Assembly: GCF_034008635.1 (NCBI RefSeq)
Contig: NZ_CP125378.1
Coordinates: 338,501-402,500, forward strand
DNA: 64,000 nucleotides
Source: Pseudomonas sp. P8_229
GTDB taxonomy: Bacteria > Pseudomonadota > Gammaproteobacteria > Pseudomonadales > Pseudomonadaceae
Reading direction: 5' to 3'
Of this stretch, positions 28,624-37,889 are shown one piece after another (position 1 is the stretch's first letter; the number at the start of each line of letters is the position of its first letter). The position numbers were made by a program, and so were the translations under genes. The notes below the pieces were generated by a model. That model did no database searches and was not told the DNA's origin. It saw only the letters and a list, made by a program, of their open reading frames with translations.

Positions 28624-28709
28624 TTGCCAGACGGTTCAGTGAGGGGTTGCCCCTCACTGCTTCACGCAGTCCATACTGCACCTATCAACCCATCGTTTCG
28701 GACGCCGAC

Positions 28710-29378
28710 ATGCCCTCCCCCGAATCCTCCCTTCTGCAGAGCTGGCACAGCAACGCTGACGCCTGGATCGAGGTGATCCGCAGCGGTGCCATTGAAAGCC
28801 GTCAGCAAGTCACCGATCAGGCGATCCTGCTGGCCATCATGGGCCGCCAGCCGGAACGTGTGCTCGACCTGGGTTGCGGCGAAGGCTGGTTGTTACGGGC
28901 GCTGGCCGATCGCGGCATCGAGGCGGCGGGCGTGGATGGCGATGCGACGCTGGTCGAGGCGGCACGCGCGGCGGGCTCGACCAGGGTGCACGTCGCCAGT
29001 TACGAGGCGCTGGTCGAGGCCAAGGTCGATATCGGCCGCGAATACGATTTGATCTGCGCGAATTTCTCGCTGTTGCATCAGGACATCATCCCGCTGCTGA
29101 CCGCCATGCATGCCCTGCTCACCCCGGGCGGTGCGCTGCTGATCCAGACCCTGCACCCGTGGGCGGTTGCAGCGGGGTATTATCAGGACGGCTGGCGCGA
29201 AGAGTCCTTCGCCGGGTTCAAGGGCCAGTGGCAGCCGATGCCGTGGTACTTCCGCACGCTGTCGAGTTGGCTGAATGCCCTGGACATGGCGGGGTTCCGG
29301 CTGGCCGGCCTGCAGGAACCGCAGCATCCGCAAAGCGCAGTGCCGCAGTCGTTGCTGATGCTCGCCGAACAGCGCTAA
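28710..29378 (+). CDS. Class I SAM-dependent methyltransferase
   Basis: 222 aa from the ATG at 28710 (PSPESSLLQSWHSNADAWIE). The SAM-binding glycine loop is clear (VLDLGCGEGWLLRALADRG), with the acidic ribose ligand in AAGVDGDATLVEAA and a later YDLICANFSLLHQD and LTPGGALLIQTLHPW. The family handles small molecules; the substrate is unknown. It stands alone between the DUF6124 gene and a REP pair. Confidence 0.9.
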   Translation: MPSPESSLLQSWHSNADAWIEVIRSGAIESRQQVTDQAILLAIMGRQPERVLDLGCGEGWLLRALADRGIEAAGVDGDATLVEAARAAGSTRVHVASYEALVEAKVDIGREYDLICANFSLLHQDIIPLLTAMHALLTPGGALLIQTLHPWAVAAGYYQDGWREESFAGFKGQWQPMPWYFRTLSSWLNALDMAGFRLAGLQEPQHPQSAVPQSLLMLAEQR

Positions 29379-29396
29379 CTCGGCAGCTCGAGCCCC

Positions 29397-29490
29397 TTGT
29401 GGGAGCGAGCCTGCTCGCGAAGACGGAGTGTCTGACAGGCTCGTTTCAGCTTGTGCCGACGCTTTCGCGAGCAAGCTCGCACCCACAATG
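29397..29490. repeat. Inverted REP pair (REPIN)
   Basis: GTGGGAGCGAGCCTGCTCGC at the left and TTTCGCGAGCAAGCTCGCAC at the right, with a palindromic middle, just after the methyltransferase gene. Confidence 0.9.
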
Positions 29491-29594
29491 TTTGGCTTTG
29501 CATGCTCCATTTTGTCGATCTACGGCACCGCCATTCGACCAAGGACTGACTACGCTGTTAATCCTGCGTGTCTAACCTGCCGAGGATGACTGCC

Positions 29595-30098
29595 ATGCAA
29601 CGCTTTCAAAAAATCACGCCGTGCCTGTGGTTCGACGATCAAGCCGAAGCGGCGGCGAAGTTCTACTGCTCAATCTTCGATCACTCGAAAATCACCGGCC
29701 TGACCCACTACAGCAAGGTCGGTCAGGAATTTCACGGTAAACCGGAAGGCGCGGTGATGACGGTCAGTTTCGAACTCGACGGCCAGAGCTTCACCGGGCT
29801 CAATGGCGGGCCGATGTTCAAGTTCAGTGAGGCAATTTCGTTTCAGGTCAACTGCCAGAATCAGGAAGAAGTCGACCATTTCTGGGGCAATCTGTCAGCC
29901 GGCGGCCCGGTCGAGGCCCAGCAATGCGGCTGGCTCAAGGACAAGTTCGGGGTGTCGTGGCAGATCGTGCCGGTGGCGTTCATGCACATGATGCTGGACG
30001 CCGACACCAGCAAGTCGCAGCGGGCGATGCAGGCCATGTTCAAGATGAAAAAACTCGACATCGCCGAACTGGAGCGGGCCTTTGCCGGCCAGAGCTAA
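29595..30098 (+). CDS. VOC-family protein, PhnB/YjdN-like
   Basis: 167 aa from the ATG at 29595; GAGG lies nine bases upstream, whereas the earlier ATG at 29586 would touch it. The opening QRFQKITPCLWFDDQAEAAA and the block YSKVGQEFHGKPEGAVMTVS, then DHFWGNLSAGG and LKDKFGVSWQIVP, match the 3-demethylubiquinone-methyltransferase-like VOC subfamily. Despite that name, such proteins are not methyltransferases and their substrates are unknown. It ends 35 bases before an AraC regulator on the same strand. Confidence 0.88.
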   Translation: MQRFQKITPCLWFDDQAEAAAKFYCSIFDHSKITGLTHYSKVGQEFHGKPEGAVMTVSFELDGQSFTGLNGGPMFKFSEAISFQVNCQNQEEVDHFWGNLSAGGPVEAQQCGWLKDKFGVSWQIVPVAFMHMMLDADTSKSQRAMQAMFKMKKLDIAELERAFAGQS

Positions 30099-30133
30099 TA
30101 CACTCCAGGTCTGGCCTGCCGGGAACAATAACG

Positions 30134-30967
30134 ATGAAACACGCTGCCGCCAAAAACCCTGAAAAGGCCCCGCGCTTCTGGCGCGACGACGCCCTGCCGT
30201 TTATTGAAGCGCGGGCCATCGCCGATGGTCGTGAGGTTTGCTACTCACGACATTCCCATGCGCATTTTTCCATCGGTGCGATCACCGCCGGGCGCAGCAT
30301 TTATGTGCATGAGCACGCGCAGTTCGAGGTCGCGGCCGGCACCGTGGTGCTGATGAATCCCGGCGACGTGCATGCCTGCAACCCGATCGATGACCAACCG
30401 TGGTCGTACCTGATGCTGTATGTGGAGACGCCGTGGCTGACGGATTTGCAGCATCAGCTCGGGTTCAGTGCCGAACTGGAGTTTCACCGATTTTCCACCA
30501 CCCACTTGAATGACCCGCGACTGTTCCGCGACCTGCAAGGACTTTACGACACGCTGGTCGATGAGCAGCAGGACGCGCTGCGCAAACACAGCGCGGCAGT
30601 CGAGTTTTTCAGCGATCTGCAAGGGCGCCTGAACCCGGCGGAACAAGCGTTGCGCGAGCCGAACTTCAAACTCGAACGCGCCGCCGAGTTCATCCGCGAG
30701 CACTGCACCGCCCTGCTGAGCCTGGACGACATCTGCACGGCGGCGCAGTTGTCGCCGTCGTACCTGATCCGCGCCTTCAAGCAGCATTACGGCATGACCC
30801 CGCACGCCTTTGTGGTCAATCAGCGCATCCAGTTCGCCCGCGAGCGCTTGCGCAGCGGCCAGTTGATTGCCGATGTGGCGCTTGAAGCGGGATTCGCCGA
30901 TCAGGCGCATTTTCAGCGAGCATTCAAACAGCACCTGGCTGCCACTCCGGGTCAATATCGCGGCTGA
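30134..30967 (+). CDS. AraC-family transcriptional regulator
   Basis: 277 aa from the ATG at 30134. An N-terminal cupin-type sensor (HSHAHFSIGAITAGRSIYVH, VVLMNPGDVHACNP) precedes two C-terminal helix-turn-helix motifs (SLDDICTAAQLSPSYLIRAF and IADVALEAGFADQAHFQRAF), ending HLAATPGQYRG. A longer open frame starting at 29924 overlaps the VOC gene and is rejected. It probably regulates the flanking VOC or PfpI genes; the inducer is unknown. Confidence 0.93.
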   Translation: MKHAAAKNPEKAPRFWRDDALPFIEARAIADGREVCYSRHSHAHFSIGAITAGRSIYVHEHAQFEVAAGTVVLMNPGDVHACNPIDDQPWSYLMLYVETPWLTDLQHQLGFSAELEFHRFSTTHLNDPRLFRDLQGLYDTLVDEQQDALRKHSAAVEFFSDLQGRLNPAEQALREPNFKLERAAEFIREHCTALLSLDDICTAAQLSPSYLIRAFKQHYGMTPHAFVVNQRIQFARERLRSGQLIADVALEAGFADQAHFQRAFKQHLAATPGQYRG

Positions 30968-31028
30968 CAGCAAAACCCGACTACGCTGCAGATCAACCAC
31001 CCCCCCCTGGCCCGGGAGTTTGCCCTGG

Positions 31029-31835
31029 ATGATCCTGATTCTTTTGCCGTGCGCCGATTACGACCCGACCGAAAGCAGCGTGCCGTGGCAGGCACTGCGC
31101 GATGCGGGCATCGAGGCACGGTTCGCTACGCCGCAAGGCCTGGCTGCCTACGCCGACCCACGGCTGGTGAGCACCGGGTTCGGACCACTGAACCCGATGC
31201 TGATGACGCGCAGAGCCGATCTGCACAGTTACGCGCAGATGATCGATAGCCCGGCGTTCCTTCAGCCGCTGGCGTATGCCGATGTCGATCCTGCTCAGTT
31301 CGACGGGTTATTGATCCCCGGTGGTCATGCCAAAGGCATGCGCAGCCTGCTGGAGTCCGCGCAGGCCCGAGACATCGCTCTGCACTTTTTCAACGCACAA
31401 AAACCCGTGGCGGCGGTGTGTCATGGCGTGCTGCTGCTGGCGCGCACCCTCGACCCCGACACCGGACGCTCGGTGTTGTTCGGGCGCAAGGTCACTGCAT
31501 TGCTGGCGGCCACCATGGAATTGCCGGCATGGCTGATGACGGCGGCCTGGCTGGGTCGCTACTACCGCACCTACAAGCAGACCGTGGAAGCGGAAGTAAC
31601 CGCCGCGCTGTCGAACACGTCCGATTTTGTCCGCGGCCCGCGCATTGCCAAACGCGACAGTGCGCAGGCGCCGCAAACCGGTTTTGTGGTGCGCGACGGA
31701 CAACTGCTCACGGCTCGATGGCCCGGTGATTGTCACCGCTTCGCCGCAGAATGGGTGACCATGCTGCAAGGTAGATACCCAAGGTTCAAGGCAGCAGCAG
31801 ATACCCTGCACTCACCGCCAGCAGCAATGCCATGA
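31029..31835 (+). CDS. DJ-1/PfpI-superfamily protein
   Basis: 268 aa from the ATG at 31029 (ILILLPCADYDPTESSVPWQ). The class I amidotransferase-like fold is indicated by FDGLLIPGGHAKGMRSLLES and the nucleophile Cys in PVAAVCHGVLLLART. A family member could be a glyoxalase III, chaperone or deglycase; this one is longer than DJ-1 by about 80 residues. The last 50 bases overlap the 3' end of the LysE gene on the other strand. Confidence 0.85.
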   Translation: MILILLPCADYDPTESSVPWQALRDAGIEARFATPQGLAAYADPRLVSTGFGPLNPMLMTRRADLHSYAQMIDSPAFLQPLAYADVDPAQFDGLLIPGGHAKGMRSLLESAQARDIALHFFNAQKPVAAVCHGVLLLARTLDPDTGRSVLFGRKVTALLAATMELPAWLMTAAWLGRYYRTYKQTVEAEVTAALSNTSDFVRGPRIAKRDSAQAPQTGFVVRDGQLLTARWPGDCHRFAAEWVTMLQGRYPRFKAAADTLHSPPAAMP

Positions 31836-32373
31836 GCCGATTGAACAGACGCATTCCCGCCGGATTGCCCAGGTAGCCACGTAAAAACGTCCCGGCATAC
31901 ACCCAGCAACCCACCGACAGATAGCAGATCACCAGATACACCGCGGCAAACTGCCAGACCAGCCGCGCCTCGCCATCGGCCACAAACGCGCCCATCCCCG
32001 CCACGCAGGCCAGCCAGGCTTTCGGGTTGAGCCATTGCATCACGGCGCCGTACAGCATCGACGGCGCACGCCTCGCCTCCCCGGCATTCAACTGGCCGTT
32101 ATCACTCGCCAGTTTCCAGGCCATGAACAACAGAAACGCCACGCCGGCCAACTGCACCACCCGGGTCAGGGACGGCCACAGTTTCAGGACTTCATGCAGC
32201 CCAAGCCCCATCAGCACCAACAACAGCACAAAACCCAGTGTGGCCCCCGCCACATGCCGCTGGCTGGCCCGGAAGCCAAACTGCGCCCCGGAGCTCAACG
32301 CCACGATATTCACCGGGCCCGGAGTTATTGAGGCCACCAACGCAAACGCCGCCATCGACACAATCAGACTCAT
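31786..32373 (-). CDS. LysE/RhtB-family amino-acid exporter
   Basis: 195 aa, starting at the ATG at 32373 with AGG six bases upstream (a GTG one codon earlier is possible). The signature near the N-terminus, ITPGPVNIVALSSGAQFG, and five to six hydrophobic helices (GATLGFVLLLVLMGLG and AGVAFLLFMAWKLA) define the family. NPKAWLACVAGMGAF is the typical mid-protein motif. It presumably exports an amino acid. It lies 130 bases downstream of bphP on the same strand. Confidence 0.9.
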   Translation of the reverse strand: MSLIVSMAAFALVASITPGPVNIVALSSGAQFGFRASQRHVAGATLGFVLLLVLMGLGLHEVLKLWPSLTRVVQLAGVAFLLFMAWKLASDNGQLNAGEARRAPSMLYGAVMQWLNPKAWLACVAGMGAFVADGEARLVWQFAAVYLVICYLSVGCWVYAGTFLRGYLGNPAGMRLFNRLMALLLAVSAGYLLLP

Positions 32374-32503
32374 CACGCACCTGCTTCAACTCGGGGAACA
32401 AGGTGCCAACGGTAGCCAGTACCTCGCTCCCGTGTATTGAACAAAATTGCCCACCCCGGCCGGCGTTCACCTGGCGGGCTGTCATGGTCATGATCCGCGC
32501 CTG

Positions 32504-34750
32504 TCAGTCGCTCCCGACCCTCACCGGCACGGTAAACCGAAACTCGGTGCCCTGCCCCGGCTCGCTGCTGGCCTCGATCCGCCCGCCATGGGCTTCAACA
32601 ATCCCCTGTGTGATGTACAAGCCCAGTCCGGTCCCGGTGGGATTGCCCTCCTTCACCGTCCAGTAACGATCGAACACACGCGCCAGGTTTTCCTGGGGAA
32701 TGCCTTCGCCGGTATCGCGCACGGTAAACACGATATCTTTGCCATCAGACTTCGCCCGCACGCCCACCGAGCCCATGCGCGGGGTGAACTTGATGGCGTT
32801 GCCGATCAGGTTCGACAGCACCTGAAACAGACGCTCCGGGTCGGCATGGATTTTCAGCTCGGGATCAGCTTCGAACGAGATACTGATGTCCTTGTCCAGC
32901 GCCAGTGGCCCGAGCAGCGCCTGGGTCTCCTCGAACATCTGCCCGACATCCAGAGTCTGCGGCGCGATGCTGTAGCGCCCGGCGTCGATTTTAGAGGTGT
33001 CGAGCAAGTCTTCCAGCAGCGTGTTCATCCGTCCGGCCGCCTGCTGCATGGTGTCGATCGCCGTGGAGATGCGCCGCGAGGTGTGCGGCCCATCGGAGCT
33101 GAAGGCCTTGTGCAGCATGCCGCAAAGCATCGAGATCACGGTCATCGGGTTGCGCAGGTCATGCGAGACCACCGCCACCAGCTCATCACGCGCGCGCACC
33201 GCTTCTTGCTCGCGACGCACCTGACGGGCCAGGTCATTTTCCAGTGCCGAGCGGCGCAGATCGTTGGCGGCGAACAGATCGCCGTGAGTCCACTTGGTGG
33301 AGATCCCGGCCATCTCGACTTTCCAGATTTCGAACGAGGTGCGCGGGCGCAGACGCAGGCCTGCCTCGCAGTTTTCCAGGGCCAGGGGCTTCTTCGGATC
33401 GCCGCTCCAGTTGATGTTTTCTTTCACCTCGGGGCGGAACCACAGCACGCCGTTGTCCACCGGTTTGGGCAGACTCATGGCGAGCAAGCCGCTGGCCACT
33501 GGCTGAAACTGCGCGGCTGGCGGGTAGACGCTCGCCAGATGATGGCTGGCGAACACCGGCTCGCCGCCGTCCTGCAACCACTTGTGCAGGGCGCGGATTT
33601 CGTCCGGCTCTGGGCAATTGCCGTAACGGTGCAATTGTTTGTCTTCGATGATCGCGATGCCCCCGGCCCCGGTCAGCGCCATCAGCACTTGCGGCTGCTG
33701 CGCCAAGCCATCGAAGACGTTTTGCGGCGAATCGATCATTGCCTGATTGAGCAGCGCCAGCGCTTCGACTTTTTCTTCGCGCTGACGGCTGATTTCCAGC
33801 GATTCCATGGCGCTGATCTGCAGCGACAGCACCTGGCCGATGGTCTGGCAAGCGCTACGCAGTTCATGCGGCACGTGCAGCGGCTGGCGGTTGCCGCAAC
33901 TGATCAGGCCCCACAGCTTGTCGCCCTTGAGCAAGGAAATGCTCATCGACGACAGCACGCCCATGTTCTTCATGTACTGGCAGTGAATCGGCGAGACGCT
34001 GCGCAGCGTCGCGAAGCTCAGGTCCAGCGCGGTCTGGGTATCGGGGCGCAGCTTGGGCACCAGCGGCACCGGCTGATAATCGGCGTTGGGGATGATCCGT
34101 AACCAGTTGGTGCGGTACAGCTCACGCGCCTGTTCGGGGATGTCCGAGGCCGGGAAAAACAAACCGTTGAACACTTCCATCGACGGATCGGACGCCTCGG
34201 CAATCACCTGGCCGTGGCCCTCCTCTTCGAATCGGTAGATCAACACCCGGTCGTAACCGGTCATCGCCTGGATTTCCTTGACGCTGATGTCGTACAGCGC
34301 CTGCAGCGTGGTGGCCGCTTGCAGACGCTGGAGCATGCGCCCCAGATGGGTCTGATTGCCGGCGACGTTGCGCGGCTGGAAGTGCTCGACGTGGATTTCC
34401 AGCTCCAGAATCAATACGCCCTGATGGCGATGCAACAGGCCTTCGAACGCGGTGTCGTTGAGGTGAAAATGCAGCGGCCCCGCGTCGGAAAACGACGGCT
34501 GCAGCAAGGCCTCGCGCACCGCATCGGCGTGCGGTTCGCCAAGCAGACTGTGCAGCGGCTGGCCGATCAGCTCTTGCGCCGGACGGGCCAGCAGGGTCTC
34601 GACGTTGGCGCTGATCTGCATGATCTCCAGCGCAGGCTCGCTGAGCGTCAGCAACAGGCCATGGGGCTGGATCGCCCCGGGAAAGCGGATCGGTTCGTCG
34701 GCGCAGTTGGCCAGCAGTTCTTCAAACGCGTCCTGGTCTTGCGGGGTCAT
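32504..34750 (-). CDS. bphP: Bacteriophytochrome histidine kinase
   Basis: 748 aa from the ATG at 34750. The N-terminal bilin-attachment Cys (C16) lies in LANCADEPIRFPGAIQPHG. PAS, GAF (with PASDIPEQAR and SPIHCQYMKNMGV) and PHY regions follow. The kinase part has the H-box VSHDLRNPMTVISM, N-box NLIGNAIKFTP, and G-boxes DTGEGIP and GTGLGLYI. It senses red and far-red light through biliverdin and autophosphorylates. No cognate response regulator gene is adjacent. The start overlaps the bphO stop by four bases, so chromophore synthesis and apoprotein are translationally coupled. Confidence 0.95.
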   Translation of the reverse strand: MTPQDQDAFEELLANCADEPIRFPGAIQPHGLLLTLSEPALEIMQISANVETLLARPAQELIGQPLHSLLGEPHADAVREALLQPSFSDAGPLHFHLNDTAFEGLLHRHQGVLILELEIHVEHFQPRNVAGNQTHLGRMLQRLQAATTLQALYDISVKEIQAMTGYDRVLIYRFEEEGHGQVIAEASDPSMEVFNGLFFPASDIPEQARELYRTNWLRIIPNADYQPVPLVPKLRPDTQTALDLSFATLRSVSPIHCQYMKNMGVLSSMSISLLKGDKLWGLISCGNRQPLHVPHELRSACQTIGQVLSLQISAMESLEISRQREEKVEALALLNQAMIDSPQNVFDGLAQQPQVLMALTGAGGIAIIEDKQLHRYGNCPEPDEIRALHKWLQDGGEPVFASHHLASVYPPAAQFQPVASGLLAMSLPKPVDNGVLWFRPEVKENINWSGDPKKPLALENCEAGLRLRPRTSFEIWKVEMAGISTKWTHGDLFAANDLRRSALENDLARQVRREQEAVRARDELVAVVSHDLRNPMTVISMLCGMLHKAFSSDGPHTSRRISTAIDTMQQAAGRMNTLLEDLLDTSKIDAGRYSIAPQTLDVGQMFEETQALLGPLALDKDISISFEADPELKIHADPERLFQVLSNLIGNAIKFTPRMGSVGVRAKSDGKDIVFTVRDTGEGIPQENLARVFDRYWTVKEGNPTGTGLGLYITQGIVEAHGGRIEASSEPGQGTEFRFTVPVRVGSD

Positions 34751-35361
34751 GCCAGTACCTCCCGGCGTTCGAGCCAACGCTCGAAACAGCTGAATGTGGT
34801 TTGGGCCGCCGCAACAACGGCTGCGCGCTCGTCGACGTCCATTGGGCGCGCGCCCAGGTATTCGATGAAGTCGCGCCAGCGACGGCCAGTCGTGGCGCCG
34901 TAGACATCGAGGAATGCCGCGCCGTTTTCCGCGTACAGGCTCAAGCGCGTGGCGATTTCGCGGCGCAGGATCTGCCCGCCCAGCGTCGCGCCTTCGAGCA
35001 CGTACAACACGCCCAGGCATGCAGCGCTTGTATCGATGACCGGCAATTGGCGACAGATCGGCAAGTGCTCCAGCCCCTCGGGCGATTCGCCCAGCGCGTG
35101 CAGATCACGCTGCAGGATTGGCGTCTTGAGGCGCGGGGCAATATCGAAATCGGCGGGAACGCAGGCGCTGGCGAGCAGTGCGGACTCCAGTGGCCGGTAA
35201 AACCCGTAATAGGCTTGCATCAGCCGCCGGAAGGCGTTGGTATCGAGTTGTTCGGAGAAAAAGGGAAGGCGTTTTTCCAGTGCGATGTGCAGTTCGGCAG
35301 TGCCGGCTCGCAGATCTTGCAGCACCGTTGGCACATAGATTTCACGGGCCTTTGCTTGCAT
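34747..35361 (-). CDS. bphO: Biliverdin-producing haem oxygenase
   Basis: 204 aa from the ATG at 35361 (QAKAREIYVPTVLQDLRAG). The proximal His is expected in ELHIALEKRLPFF, and the distal glycine helix is visible around LGVLYVLEGATLGGQILRRE. The enzyme opens haem to biliverdin, CO and iron, providing the chromophore for BphP, whose gene follows with a four-base overlap. It has the usual length for bacterial haem oxygenases. Confidence 0.93.
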   Translation of the reverse strand: MQAKAREIYVPTVLQDLRAGTAELHIALEKRLPFFSEQLDTNAFRRLMQAYYGFYRPLESALLASACVPADFDIAPRLKTPILQRDLHALGESPEGLEHLPICRQLPVIDTSAACLGVLYVLEGATLGGQILRREIATRLSLYAENGAAFLDVYGATTGRRWRDFIEYLGARPMDVDERAAVVAAAQTTFSCFERWLERREVLA

Positions 35362-35637
35362 GTAGATCGCTCTAGGTGGGGCCGCTTCGGGGCCGGCGGG
35401 GTGTTTGCAACGTCGACGAATAGTACACGGCGAACGCATTTTCTGACTGGGCGCACAGGTTTTTTTCTGAATAAACCATCGCCTTGTGACTTTTCAGAGT
35501 TCCGGCAAATCGGAAAAGTTCGACGCAATCAAAAGAGGGCTGTCGATGCTGTACCGCGAGAGCACCGCGTGACTGTACGGGTCGCGCCGCCCGGGGGCTG
35601 TGATAAAAATGCGCATCCACGTTTCTGGAGTGCCGCC

Positions 35638-36258
35638 ATGGACCTCGCTACGCTCACGTTGTTTCTCCCGGCCTGTTTCGCCCTGAACATGGCCCCCGGG
35701 CCGAACAACCTGCTGTCGGTGAGCAACGCCACCCGTTATGGCTATCGCCGTGCCTGTGCGGCCGGTATCGGGCGAATTCTGGCGTTCGCCGGGATGATCG
35801 CCCTCGCCGGCGCGGGGCTGTCGGTGGTACTGCAAACCTCGGAATGGCTGTTCCACGCGATCAAGATCATCGGCGCGGCGTACCTGCTGTACCTGGCGTG
35901 GCAACTGTGGCGGGCCAATCCCGACGCCGAGCAGCAGGTAACGGGCGCCTCGGTTGGCTTTTTCCGCCTGGCGCGCCAGGAGTTTCTGGTGGCGGCGGGC
36001 AACCCGAAAGCTATCCTGCTGTTCACCGCATTCCTGCCGCAGTTCGTCGACCCGAGCCGCCCGGTGCCGGCGCAATTCGCCGTGCTCGGCGCGCTGTTCC
36101 TGCTGCTGGAATGGATCGCCATCGGCGCCTACGCCTGGATGGGCCTGCACATGCGCCGCTGGTTCGCCGAGCCGCGCGGTAAACGCATCTTCAACCGTTG
36201 CTGCGCGGGGCTGCTGTCGGCGGCGGCTTCGGTGCTGTTGATAGCGAAACGGGCTTAA
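35638..36258 (+). CDS. LysE/RhtB-family amino-acid exporter
   Basis: 206 aa from the ATG at 35638 (DLATLTLFLPACFALNMAPG). The family motif MAPGPNNLLSVSNATRYG and the mid-protein NPKAILLFTAFLPQFVD are clear, with about six hydrophobic helices. A much longer open frame from 34801 is the antisense of bphO and is ignored. It is divergent from bphO (276-base gap) and overlaps the stop of the convergent VOC gene by four bases. The exported amino acid is unknown. Confidence 0.92.
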   Translation: MDLATLTLFLPACFALNMAPGPNNLLSVSNATRYGYRRACAAGIGRILAFAGMIALAGAGLSVVLQTSEWLFHAIKIIGAAYLLYLAWQLWRANPDAEQQVTGASVGFFRLARQEFLVAAGNPKAILLFTAFLPQFVDPSRPVPAQFAVLGALFLLLEWIAIGAYAWMGLHMRRWFAEPRGKRIFNRCCAGLLSAAASVLLIAKRA

Positions 36259-36668
36259 GCCTCGGACGGGCCTTTGAGTTCGACCTGATTGCCGTCCGGG
36301 TCGAAGCAGTACAGCGACAGGCCGTAGCCCTCGGCGCCGAAGCGTCTGGCGGCTTTTTCGACGGTCAGGCCGTGCGCCTGCAAGTGTTCGGTCAGCGCTG
36401 GCTCATCGAACGGCTCGATGCGCAGGCAGAAGTGATCGACGTTGCGCCGCTCGGCACCGGCCGCCCCGCCGCCCTTGCGCCCGAGTTCCCCCTGCAAGTC
36501 GACAAGGTCGATCATCGAACTGCCGGCGCGCAGGTGCACCAGTCCCATTTTCTCGTTGTGCCGGACCACTTCGGCACCGAAGACCTGGCCGTAAAAATCG
36601 ATACTGCGTTGCAGATCCGCAACGCGCAGCACGATATGGTCGATGCGTTGGATGATGAACGGTTGCAT
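36255..36668 (-). CDS. VOC-family protein, catechol dioxygenase-like fold
   Basis: 137 aa. The metal-site His in RIDHIVLRVADLQRSIDFYG, the second in NVDHFCLRIEPF and the final Glu in CFDPDGNQVELKG fit a complete VOC metal triad. The substrate is unknown. It lies between convergent rhtB-like and divergent ada genes; the 108-base gap to ada holds both start regions. Confidence 0.9.
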   Translation of the reverse strand: MQPFIIQRIDHIVLRVADLQRSIDFYGQVFGAEVVRHNEKMGLVHLRAGSSMIDLVDLQGELGRKGGGAAGAERRNVDHFCLRIEPFDEPALTEHLQAHGLTVEKAARRFGAEGYGLSLYCFDPDGNQVELKGPSEA

Positions 36669-36776
36669 GGGTTTGCTTCCTCAAATCAGCGACCCGCTGA
36701 TTGTGGTGCAGAATCGAAAAAATTCACTGTCGATTTTTCGGTGGAGCCATCGAAATCCTGGATTTAAGCTCTGACC

Positions 36777-37859
36777 ATGAACATACAAACCACACTGCTG
36801 CCGCCCCACGCCGAGATGGTTCGCGCCATGCTCGAACGCGACACCGCCTACGAGGGGGTGTTCTTCACGGCCGTGAAAACCACCGGAATCTTCTGCCGCC
36901 CCAGTTGCACGGCGCGCAAACCGAAACCGGAAAACGTCGAATTCTTCGCCCATGCCGATGAGTGCCTGTCAGCCGGTTATCGCGCTTGCCTGCGCTGCAA
37001 GCCGCTGGACGCTGCGGCCATCGCCCCCGATTGGGTTCAGCGCCTGCTCAGCGCCGTCGACGCCGACCCGGAGCTGCGCTGGAGCGACGCCCAGTTGCTG
37101 GCCGAAGGCATTGAGCCGCTGAAGCTGCGACGCTGGTTCAAACAGCATTTCGGCATGACTTTCCACGCCTGGCTGCGCACCCGTCGGCTCGGCATGGCAC
37201 TGGGCGGGATCCGCCAAGGCACTTCGATTGACCATGCGGCGTTTGATTCCGGCTACGAGTCGCTCAGTGGCTTTCGCGATGCGTTCCAGAAGTCGTTCCA
37301 CATCACCCCGGGCCGCGCGGCCAACAGTGAACCGCTGCTGTTCACCCGCCTGACCACGCCGTTGGGGCCGATGATCGCCATGGCCGAACGCCGTGGGCTG
37401 GTGTTGCTGGAGTTTCTCGATCGCCCGGCGCTGACCCGCGAGGTCGAAGAGTTGCAAACCCGCCACGGCTACGTGGTCGCGCCGGGGCACAACACGCATC
37501 TACAGCAGATCGAGCAGCAACTGAACGAATATTTTGCCGGCGCGCGCAACGTGTTCAGTGTGCCGCTGCACCTGCCCGGCAGCGAGTTCGCCCGACAAGT
37601 CTGGCGCGAACTGCTGAACATTCCCTATGGCCACACCAGCACCTACGGCACCATCGCCGCACGTTTGGGCAAACCCGGCGCCAGTCGTGCGGTGGGCCTG
37701 GCCAACGGGCACAATCGGCTGGCGATCGTGGTGCCATGCCATCGGGTGATCGGTGCGGATGGTTCGCTGACCGGCTATGGTGGTGGGCAGCCGCGCAAGG
37801 CGTTTCTGCTGAGGCTGGAAAACGCCGCCGTGCAACTCACGCAACCACTGGCTTTCTGA
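36777..37859 (+). CDS. ada: Bifunctional methyl-DNA repair protein and activator Ada
   Basis: 360 aa. N-Ada zinc cysteines are C40, C44, C71 and C74 (GIFCRPSCTARKP and RACLRCKP). C40 would take the methyl from phosphotriesters and turn the protein into an activator. An AraC-type helix-turn-helix follows (IDHAAFDSGYESLSGFRDAF). The C-terminal methylguanine methyltransferase has the active-site Cys (C321) in IVVPCHRVIGADG. It leads an alkylation-repair operon with genes at 37890 and 38690. Confidence 0.95.
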   Translation: MNIQTTLLPPHAEMVRAMLERDTAYEGVFFTAVKTTGIFCRPSCTARKPKPENVEFFAHADECLSAGYRACLRCKPLDAAAIAPDWVQRLLSAVDADPELRWSDAQLLAEGIEPLKLRRWFKQHFGMTFHAWLRTRRLGMALGGIRQGTSIDHAAFDSGYESLSGFRDAFQKSFHITPGRAANSEPLLFTRLTTPLGPMIAMAERRGLVLLEFLDRPALTREVEELQTRHGYVVAPGHNTHLQQIEQQLNEYFAGARNVFSVPLHLPGSEFARQVWRELLNIPYGHTSTYGTIAARLGKPGASRAVGLANGHNRLAIVVPCHRVIGADGSLTGYGGGQPRKAFLLRLENAAVQLTQPLAF

Positions 37860-37889
37860 CGACGGCACAACCTACGAGAAGGGATTTCG

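Noticed and set aside
34801..35637. N-terminal extension of the RhtB-like exporter
   Set aside because: It is antisense to bphO; the exporter's first membrane helix begins right after the ATG at 35638.
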